Below, piece by piece: positions 1 through 5,752 of a stretch of DNA of 10,272 bases. Within the stretch, counting starts at the first letter, position 1. Each line of letters opens with the position of its first letter. This DNA is from Desulfobacteraceae bacterium (GTDB lineage Bacteria > Desulfobacterota > Desulfobacteria > Desulfobacterales > Desulfobacteraceae): the NCBI GenBank assembly GCA_023140455.1, contig JAGLLQ010000141.1:1-10272 (forward strand). Direction: 5' to 3'. The translations under genes and the position numbers were made by a program. The notes under the pieces are model-generated. The model was not told the DNA's origin and made no database searches. It saw nothing but the letters and a program-made list of their open reading frames with translations.

Positions 1-213
1 TATGGCATTCAGCTTGCCATTCAACCATGTGTTTAACCGTGCGCCGGGTCTGATATTGAGAATGGTATTAATCAGGTTATATGATTTTATGTCCTGTTTT
101 TTTTCTTTTTTTTTCTCTTTTGATTCTTTTATCAGGCGGTAAATTTTTGCTTCTTGTTCAAGTTCCAGCTGTCTATGTTTTCCAATTATTTTGATTGCGT
201 GAAAGTCTAACAT
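1..213 (-). CDS. Lysine-rich hypothetical protein, N-terminal part (runs off left edge)
   Basis: This is an open frame of 71 codons from an ATG at 213 to the window edge with no stop, so the protein is incomplete. It is too short and open-ended to be caught by simple ORF calling. The start is well supported: a GGAGG Shine-Dalgarno (219-223) sits 5 nt upstream, and a sigma-70-like promoter lies at 251-279. The visible protein begins MLDFHAIKIIGKHRQLELE. It has no signal peptide or membrane segment, looks helical and strongly basic, and contains a run of Lys/Glu codons at about residues 29-41. On the coding strand that stretch holds runs of 9 and 8 adenines (106-114 and 97-104). I do not recognise the family. 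Its own promoter and the 127-bp gap after cheA suggest it is not primarily part of the chemosensory operon. Confidence 0.72.
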   Translation of the reverse strand, partial: MLDFHAIKIIGKHRQLELEQEAKIYRLIKESKEKKKEKKQDIKSYNLINTILNIRPGARLNTWLNGKLNAI

Positions 214-250
214 TTTTTCCTCCAGAAGATTAATAATGGATCTGAAGGCA

Positions 251-279
251 AGAATAGCCCTGTGAAATCAATTTGTCAA
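251..279 (-). promoter_or_regulatory. Sigma-70-type promoter for the hypothetical gene at 213
   Basis: On the minus strand a perfect -35 hexamer TTGACA (279-274) is followed after exactly 17 nt by TATTCT (256-251) as the -10. Just upstream is an AT-only stretch (about 281-298, TTAATTAATT-like) that could serve as an UP element. The predicted start, at about 244, leaves roughly 30 nt of leader before the ATG at 213 and its GGAGG. This is a sequence match only. No convincing terminator is seen between the cheA stop and this promoter, so read-through from cheA is also possible. Confidence 0.65.
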
Positions 280-340
280 CTATTAAATTAATTAATTATG
301 CAGATAATCGGGTTATTGAATTATGGAACAATTTCTTCTC

Positions 341-2584
341 TTAGACCAGCGATTGCTGAAAAACACCATCTATGTCAAGAATAAGACCAACTCTTCCATC
401 TGAAAGAATAGCACCTCCTGCAAAGCACGATACATTTTCCAGGCTCTCTCCAAGGCTTTTGATAACATACTCGTCTTTACCAATTAACTCATCGATAATC
501 AAACCTCTTTGTCCTTCCTCTGATTCAACCACAACCACAAGACTTTCCCAGGGAGGGAGAGTATCTTTTTCCATTCCAAATAAACGCTTTAATCTGATCA
601 GAGGAGTCAGTCCGGTCTCCTGTTTTATCATTTCGCCTTTACCTTCAACAGTAAAGCAGGCGTCTTTATCAGGCCTGAATATTCGTTTGACTGCTATTGT
701 CGGGATTACATAGTTTTCTTTTCCTACCCTCACCAGCATGCCATCAATAATTGCCATGGTTAAAGGAAGACTGATGGTAAACTTTGTTCCAATGCCTTTT
801 TCTGAACTGATGCCAAGGCTGCCCCTGAATTTTTCAATTCCATTTTTCACAACATCCATGCCAACCCCTCGACCGGAAATATCTGTGATCTTTTTTGCTG
901 TGGAAAACCCGGGTTCAAGAATCAAATTGTAAATCTGTTTGTCGCTAAGTTCGTCATCCTTTGAGATAAGGCCAGTGCTTATACCTTTCTTAATAATTTG
1001 TTCTTTATCAAGCCCTTTGCCATCATCTTCAATTTCAATTATTATATTTCCGCCTTTATGATAGGCCCTGAGTGTAATTTTACCCTGGGCAGGCTTACCT
1101 GTTTCAAGTCTTGTTTTTGCAGGCTCAATACCATGATCTACAGAATTTCTGATCATATGCATCATTGGTTCATAAAGCGCGTCTACCACGTTTCTGTCAA
1201 TTTCGGTTTCCTCTCCAATCATGTCAAGGGAGACCTCTTTACCTGATTTATGGGATAAATCCCTTATAAGGCGGATCATTTTCATGAATGTTGATTTTAT
1301 GGGAATCATTCTCATGGACATTGCAATGTTTTGCATCTTACTGACAATCTGCCCCAGATGACCTACGCTTTGATTAAGGGATGAATCTTTTGATGCTTTC
1401 TGTTTTACTATTGACTGAGCAATTACAAGTTCTCCTGCATAATCTACAAGATCATCCAGTTTGGATGTGCTTACTTTAACCTGCCTTTCTACAGACAAGG
1501 ATTTCTTTTTTTGATCCCTCAGGGCTTCAGCTACATCCTTTGCTTCAGCCTTTTTCTCCCTAATGAGTATTTCTCCCAGCTTTTTTTCCGGATTCTTTTT
1601 CTGGGATTGCAGCGATTCTTTCAGAGCATTTCTGTCGATTACTCCTTTTTTGATAAGAATTTCACCGATAGGTTCTTTGTCGCCATTGATAAGACTGTTT
1701 TGCAGGCTTTGAAGTTTATTCTTCAACCCTGTGATATCAATATCATCATCCTTTTGTCTGATGCCATTGGCAAGACCCTGTTTTACCCTTGATATTAATA
1801 GTTTTAAAGTGTCAACTGATTCAAGGATTACATCAGTAGCAATGTCATTAATAAGAAACTCTCCGCTTCTTGCACTGTCTAAAAGATTTTCTGTTGCATG
1901 GGAAAGGAGGTTAATTTTATCAAGGCATAAAAATCCTGAAACTCCTTTTATCGTATGGAACGGCCGGAATATATTATTCAGGATTTCCATATTAGAAGGA
2001 TTCTGTTCAAGCTCAATAAGACTGACTTCTATACTTTCAAGGCTCTCCTGTGCCTCAGATACAAAATCGATCAGGATTTCTATATCCTGTTCTGAAATAA
2101 TTTCTAATTCATCTGGTTTGCTGACTTCATCCTGATGGCCGGGAGACTGATAGCAGGGAGAATTTTCATCAGGATCAAGAGAATCGGGTGGGGCTAATTT
2201 TTCGATCACGTCAGAAGTATCAAAACCAAATATACTACCCTTTTGTAAATGGCGTAATATAGCTTTGAGAAGCACCACTCCTTCCTCAACAGGTCCCATG
2301 TCATGAATATCCTCAATGACCATTGTTTCGATATATAGTTTACAGGCAATGGTTACATCAAGAAAGGATTCCGGAAAGACTGCTTTTGTCTTGCTGATAA
2401 GCTCTGCTAATATATTTAGCATCTCACCAAGTTCGGGGATCTCGCCCGGGCAATAGCCTCTAACCAAACATGAGAGTTTATCAAGGTCGGCTTTGGCATA
2501 TTTGACAACATCTCTTTCCGGTTCAATCTGTTTATCAAAAGCAATTATATCTTCAACAGGTTGTTGCATGGTGATATATGTCAT
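341..2584 (-). CDS. cheA: Chemotaxis histidine kinase CheA
   Basis: CheA autophosphorylates in response to receptor state and passes phosphate to a CheY-type receiver; it acts in the cytoplasm in a receptor-CheW-CheA array. Along the 747 residues: an unassigned, mostly helical segment (about 30-130); an Hpt (P1) domain (about 165-275) with phospho-acceptor His210 in FHTIKG; a tandem repeat resembling MshEN/GspE_N units (304-328 and 334-358, each with a GEILI core); the dimerisation domain (about 366-435, ending in MRMIPI); and the HATPase with N box HMIRNSVDHG (476-485), G1 DDGKGLD (520-526), F box GFSTA (559-563) and G2 GRGVGMD (571-577). The CheW-like P5 domain fills 611-745. All catalytic motifs are intact. 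A standard P2 (CheY-docking) domain is not evident. Having P1 about 165 residues in, behind another domain, differs from E. coli CheA. The start at 2584 has only a weak GAG Shine-Dalgarno 8 nt upstream; Met6 has none. It is the last gene of the operon, 83 nt after the MCP. Confidence 0.97.
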   Translation of the reverse strand: MTYITMQQPVEDIIAFDKQIEPERDVVKYAKADLDKLSCLVRGYCPGEIPELGEMLNILAELISKTKAVFPESFLDVTIACKLYIETMVIEDIHDMGPVEEGVVLLKAILRHLQKGSIFGFDTSDVIEKLAPPDSLDPDENSPCYQSPGHQDEVSKPDELEIISEQDIEILIDFVSEAQESLESIEVSLIELEQNPSNMEILNNIFRPFHTIKGVSGFLCLDKINLLSHATENLLDSARSGEFLINDIATDVILESVDTLKLLISRVKQGLANGIRQKDDDIDITGLKNKLQSLQNSLINGDKEPIGEILIKKGVIDRNALKESLQSQKKNPEKKLGEILIREKKAEAKDVAEALRDQKKKSLSVERQVKVSTSKLDDLVDYAGELVIAQSIVKQKASKDSSLNQSVGHLGQIVSKMQNIAMSMRMIPIKSTFMKMIRLIRDLSHKSGKEVSLDMIGEETEIDRNVVDALYEPMMHMIRNSVDHGIEPAKTRLETGKPAQGKITLRAYHKGGNIIIEIEDDGKGLDKEQIIKKGISTGLISKDDELSDKQIYNLILEPGFSTAKKITDISGRGVGMDVVKNGIEKFRGSLGISSEKGIGTKFTISLPLTMAIIDGMLVRVGKENYVIPTIAVKRIFRPDKDACFTVEGKGEMIKQETGLTPLIRLKRLFGMEKDTLPPWESLVVVVESEEGQRGLIIDELIGKDEYVIKSLGESLENVSCFAGGAILSDGRVGLILDIDGVFQQSLV

Positions 2585-2620
2585 GACATCATCTCATTTA
2601 TTTTTTTAGTTGAATTTTTT

Positions 2621-2648
2621 AACGGGCAGCTGACTTTAGCCACCCGCC
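2621..2648 (-). other. Intercistronic RNA hairpin between the MCP gene and cheA
   Basis: In the minus-strand transcript an 11-bp stem forms between 2648-2638 and 2631-2621 with a 6-nt loop (AAAGTC). Four of its pairs are G-U. On the plus strand two inner positions would be A-C mismatches and the outer G-U pairs would be lost, so the fold is favoured only in the RNA that carries these genes. No U-run follows the stem in that RNA (it continues TAAAAAATT), so it does not look like an intrinsic terminator. It could stabilise the upstream message or mark a processing site that tunes the MCP to CheA ratio. The function is inference. Confidence 0.45.
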
Positions 2649-2667
2649 AACCTATTTTTTTACAAGA

Positions 2668-4587
2668 TTAAAAATCTTCAAAGTCTTCATCGTCATCAAA
2701 AGGGATTACCTGATCAGGTTTGACTTCATCTTTTTTTAACTGTAGCTGTTTTCTTCCCTTCGCCGGATTTGCAAGATATTTTGAAGAAGTTTGTGTTATA
2801 TTTCTTTCAATGTGTGTTTCAGATATTCTCTCATTATTGCCAGTTATCACTATAACAAGATCACCAACATATGCTTTAAGCTGCTCTGCCTGGGCATTCA
2901 TTTCTTCTGAAGCAGAAGCAGATTCTTCTGCATTGGCAGCATTTTGCTGGACAACCTTATCCATTTCTGAAATTGCAATATTGACCTGATCAATACCGCT
3001 GGACTGCTCATTGGAAGCTTCTGAAATTTCTTCAATAAGTATGCCTACCTTGCCTGCACTTTCTGCTACTTTACCAAAAGCTTTATTGGTAGAGGCTACT
3101 AACTTGGAGCCATCATCAACTTTTTTAACTGTGCCCTCAATAAGTTCGGCTGTATTTTTCGCAGCATCTGCAGACCGCATTGCTAGATTCCTGACTTCCT
3201 CTGCAACTACTGCAAATCCCGCACCTGCTTCTCCTGCCCGGGCTGCTTCAACAGCAGCATTCAGAGCCAGAAGATTTGTCTGGAATGCTATTTCGTCAAT
3301 GGTTTTAATAATTTTTGATGTTTCTTCGCTGGCTTTGGAAATTTCTTCCATAGAGCCTGTCAATAATCCCATAGACTCATTGGCCTCTTGTACCACCCCG
3401 TTTGCTTCCTTCATCAGGCTGTCTGCATGGCTGGCATTCTCAGCATTCTTTTTTGTCATTGAAGACATTTCTTCCATTGACGAAGAGGTTTCCTCAATAG
3501 AAGCTGCCTGTTCAGAAGCACCTTCAGCCATGGACTGGCTTGATGATGATACCTCGTTTGATGCAGCTGCAACCTGGCTTGCTCCTTCGTCAAGGCCTTC
3601 GATAATACGGTTGATGGGCAATGTAATCCCCCGGGCAAACCAGAGCACACCAAGGATTGTGATAAGTAAGAATATTCCCCCGGAACCAAGAACAACATTT
3701 CGAATAGTATATACCGGTGCCATAAATTCTGCTTTATTCTGGGTCACACCAATACTCCAGCCTGTAACTTTAACAGGTGCAAATCCGGCAATTTTGTCAA
3801 TTCCTTGAAAACGGTAATTATCCACACCGGATTTATTAGCCATCATCTGGCCTGTGATGGATTCCATACCTTGGAGTTGAGTAAGATTCAGCTTGAGTAT
3901 ATGTTCCTTTTTAGGATGTGCAATCGTAAGGCCGGTTTTGTCTATCATAAACGGATAACCTGTCTTGCCTATCTTTACTTTTGTAATTTTATCGGACATT
4001 GTATCAAACTTGACAACTATTCCGAAAACACCGGTGAAATTTCCTGAATCAGTTTTTAGGGGCACAGCTATCACAAAGACAGGTTTGCCACTGGCTCTGG
4101 ACAGGATAGGTTTGCCGATGCTGACTTTTCCGTTTTTAGCTGCTATGAAATAATCTCTGTCTGCCACAGATAATTTTTTTTCCCGAAGAGTTCCACCTGC
4201 ACTGTCTGCAATGGTAACTCCATGAGTATCAGTGACAAATATAAGATCATAACCGCCGCCAATTTCTTTAAATACTTTTCCAAAGAAATCGTCCAGTGCC
4301 GTTAATTCGTCCATGGCAAAATCCTGTCCGCCTTCCAATACGCCGGCGGCTGCATCTGCCACCATAGGATTCATAGCCATTTCAGTGGCAAGCTTTATTT
4401 CCTGTCCTATGGCAACATCCATCATAGTGGACAGATCACCGGCGACTTGTGCAGCTTGCCCTTCTGCAGCTGTAACCAGTGCGGTTGATGATTTGTTAAT
4501 TGCAAAGAGTCCTACAACTGCTAAAGGGATAATAACAGCCATAATTCCACCAAGAATAAGTTTAAATTTAAGTGATCGTTTTTTCAT
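2668..4587 (-). CDS. Methyl-accepting chemotaxis protein, dCache type
   Basis: This is a transmembrane chemoreceptor that signals to CheA through CheW. The 639-residue protein has TM1 at about 8-28, a periplasmic double-Cache sensor at about 35-285, TM2 at about 299-319, then the cytoplasmic four-helix signalling rod. Cache hallmarks include ADRDYF (142-147) and [15 protein letters not shown] (211-225), and the domain probably binds a small metabolite. The hairpin tip, about 432-469, carries the conserved [19 protein letters not shown] stretch. Glu/Ser-rich heptads such as [12 protein letters not shown] (365-376) are likely methylation regions. After TM2 only a short [12 protein letters not shown] segment resembles HAMP before the coiled coil starts, so HAMP is abbreviated or degenerate. 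The C-terminus is a flexible linker ending in an acidic DDDEDFEDF tail, not an NWETF-type CheR-binding pentapeptide. The start is supported by GGAGG 9 nt upstream. It lies 16 nt after cheW and 83 nt before cheA. Confidence 0.96.
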   Translation of the reverse strand: MKKRSLKFKLILGGIMAVIIPLAVVGLFAINKSSTALVTAAEGQAAQVAGDLSTMMDVAIGQEIKLATEMAMNPMVADAAAGVLEGGQDFAMDELTALDDFFGKVFKEIGGGYDLIFVTDTHGVTIADSAGGTLREKKLSVADRDYFIAAKNGKVSIGKPILSRASGKPVFVIAVPLKTDSGNFTGVFGIVVKFDTMSDKITKVKIGKTGYPFMIDKTGLTIAHPKKEHILKLNLTQLQGMESITGQMMANKSGVDNYRFQGIDKIAGFAPVKVTGWSIGVTQNKAEFMAPVYTIRNVVLGSGGIFLLITILGVLWFARGITLPINRIIEGLDEGASQVAAASNEVSSSSQSMAEGASEQAASIEETSSSMEEMSSMTKKNAENASHADSLMKEANGVVQEANESMGLLTGSMEEISKASEETSKIIKTIDEIAFQTNLLALNAAVEAARAGEAGAGFAVVAEEVRNLAMRSADAAKNTAELIEGTVKKVDDGSKLVASTNKAFGKVAESAGKVGILIEEISEASNEQSSGIDQVNIAISEMDKVVQQNAANAEESASASEEMNAQAEQLKAYVGDLVIVITGNNERISETHIERNITQTSSKYLANPAKGRKQLQLKKDEVKPDQVIPFDDDEDFEDF

Positions 4588-4603
4588 TTTTATAATCCTC
4601 CAT

Positions 4604-5125
4604 TTAATTTTTATTTACTGTCTGATCCAATGATGATACCTCGTCGCTGCTTAGTACAAGGTCAATATCCAGAAGGATTTTTACGCCGCCTTCCATTTTC
4701 GCCATACCTAATATATAAGTCGCATCCAGGCTGGCACCAAAATCAGGTGTGTCCTCAATATCATCTGCTCTTATATTTAAGACTTCTGACACCTCATCCA
4801 CAACACAACCTACAAGGATGTTGCCGGATGCCCCCTGAATCTCAACAACAATAATGCAGGTCCTGTCTGTATAATCCATCGCGCTTATTTCGAATTTAAG
4901 CCTGAGATCCATTACCGGAATAACTTTTCCTCTGAGATTGATGACTCCTTTTACATATTCAGGTGTCTGAGGGACTGAGGTTATGGGCATCATCCCAATG
5001 ATTTCCTTAATTTTTAAAATACTTATGCCGTATTCTTCATTGTCCAGTACAAAGGTAAGGTATTTCCCTTCCCGCTCCGGCAAAGCCTTTATCGCCTGAT
5101 CAATTGTTTCTGATGGTTTAGACAT
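4604..5125 (-). CDS. cheW: Chemotaxis coupling protein CheW
   Basis: CheW is the cytoplasmic adaptor that links receptor tips to the P5 domain of CheA. The 173-residue protein is one CheW domain (about 20-160) with a 20-residue N-terminal extension and a short polar tail. The family signature [15 protein letters not shown] is at 61-75 and includes the conserved Arg65 of the receptor-contact region. GVINLRG and the final [10 protein letters not shown] strand (about 148-157) are typical. Its ATG lies inside the end of the preceding gene, which it overlaps by 8 nt (ATGTCTAA shares that gene's TAA). An AGGAG Shine-Dalgarno lies in that gene's last codons, so translation is probably coupled. The MCP begins 16 nt downstream. 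Confidence 0.97.
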   Translation of the reverse strand: MSKPSETIDQAIKALPEREGKYLTFVLDNEEYGISILKIKEIIGMMPITSVPQTPEYVKGVINLRGKVIPVMDLRLKFEISAMDYTDRTCIIVVEIQGASGNILVGCVVDEVSEVLNIRADDIEDTPDFGASLDATYILGMAKMEGGVKILLDIDLVLSSDEVSSLDQTVNKN

Positions 5126-5507
5126 TTTTAATATTCTCCTTTATTTTTTTTTGTATTTGTCTTAATACAGAAGCAACATCCTGCAAATCACTGTCAACAT
5201 AGCTGACAAAGCTTGTTTTCAACTTAAAACCCAATGCAAGCGTTTCTTTGCTTCTGTCAGGCAAAATTAGAATCACCCGACTATTGTCAAAAAGCATGTT
5301 CATTAAATTGAATTGAATCAGTTCCTCTTTAGAATCAATTATAAGGATTACGACAGATACATTGTTCAATGGCTGCCGAAGTATTTGAGAAAGAAGTTCA
5401 ATAGAATTACAGGTTTGGATTTTAGTTCTGGAGACTTGTGTATGGATAATATTTTCGAGTTGTTCCCCGATATTATTTATTCCATTTGCGTACAAGATTA
5501 TTTTCAT
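5118..5507 (-). CDS. Receiver-like (pseudo-receiver) protein, first gene of chemosensory operon
   Basis: I do not recognise a named family for this 129-residue protein. Its predicted alternation follows a CheY-like fold: strand MKIILYA, helix 12-25, strand near 29-34, helix 36-45, strand VVILIID (52-58), strand RVILILP in the middle of the second half, and a final amphipathic helix ending in lysines. Asp58 at the end of the third strand sits where CheY has Asp57. The acidic pair at the end of strand 1 is missing (LYANG), no Thr/Ser follows strand 4 (ILPDRS), and the invariant Lys-Pro after strand 5 is absent (SYVDSD). It is therefore at best a degenerate receiver, perhaps a protein-interaction module for CheA or CheW. 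The start at 5507 has an AGGGG Shine-Dalgarno 8 nt upstream. It is the first gene after the sigma-54 promoter and overlaps cheW by 8 nt. The ORF is well supported; the fold assignment is inference. Confidence 0.75.
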   Translation of the reverse strand: MKIILYANGINNIGEQLENIIHTQVSRTKIQTCNSIELLSQILRQPLNNVSVVILIIDSKEELIQFNLMNMLFDNSRVILILPDRSKETLALGFKLKTSFVSYVDSDLQDVASVLRQIQKKIKENIKNV

Positions 5508-5563
5508 TTCTTGTTCCCCTGCGATTTGTATTAATAAAATTTTTTTGCTTTGATATTAGGCAG

Positions 5564-5579
5564 AGCAGAAAGTGTGCCA
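5564..5579 (-). promoter_or_regulatory. Sigma-54 (-24/-12) promoter of the chemosensory operon
   Basis: The minus strand reads TGGCACACTTTCTGCT, which fits the RpoN consensus TGGCACG-N4-TTGCW at nearly every informative position. The -24 GG (5578-5577) and -12 GC (5566-5565) are exactly 10 nt apart, the spacing sigma-54 requires. Transcription would start near 5553, giving a leader of about 46 nt before the ATG at 5507. A sigma-54 promoter needs an ATP-driven activator, and one is encoded immediately upstream (5753-7156). The promoter has not been shown experimentally. Confidence 0.82.
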
Positions 5580-5664
5580 TAAGGTTATGTTTTAGATTTT
5601 ATTTAATGATAACAATGGGTTGCAGTATTATAGGATAGGCGTCGATTTTGGAATTTGAAAGCAT

Positions 5665-5706
5665 ATTCCTAAAAACAGGAATGAATTTATTCCTGTTTTT
5701 AGGAAT
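5665..5706. promoter_or_regulatory. Candidate enhancer (UAS): two back-to-back 18-bp palindromes
   Basis: Two 18-bp blocks, each ATTCCT-N6-AGGAAT, lie at 5665-5682 and 5689-5706 with 6 bp between them. Each is an inverted repeat, and the second is the exact reverse complement of the first, so the whole 42 bp forms a perfect 18-bp inverted repeat with a 6-nt loop (GAATTT). Four alternating half-sites start at 5665, 5677, 5689 and 5701, a strict 12-bp period. This suits two dimers of a Fis-type HTH activator. Its centre is about 132 bp upstream of the predicted sigma-54 start, a usual distance for NtrC-family enhancers. The alternative is a transcript-end hairpin for the response regulator gene, whose stop is 46 nt away, but no T-run follows on either strand. 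Confidence 0.72.
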
Positions 5707-5752
5707 CAGGGATAAAAAATGAAAGATTATAGAATTGACTGTGTAATTTTTG

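Noticed and set aside
281..299. TTAATTAATTAA-like self-complementary stretch as an operator
   Set aside because: It is simple AT repetition without a GC-anchored half-site. An UP element or easily melted DNA upstream of the 251-279 promoter explains it adequately.
372..2135. Several plus-strand open frames of 60-134 codons opposite cheA
   Set aside because: They are antisense shadows of the CheA reading frame with no supporting start signals or recognisable domains.
3011..3808. 265-codon open frame on the plus strand opposite the MCP gene
   Set aside because: It is the mirror of the Ser/Ala/Glu-rich coiled-coil region of the MCP. Its product is low-complexity Ser/Ala-rich, no ribosome binding site is evident, and the MCP frame is unmistakable.
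5665..5706. Intrinsic terminator for the kinase-regulator transcript
   Set aside because: The stem is long but AT-rich and no T-run follows on either strand. The nested palindromes and their place upstream of a sigma-54 promoter fit a protein binding site better. A secondary role at the transcript end is not excluded.
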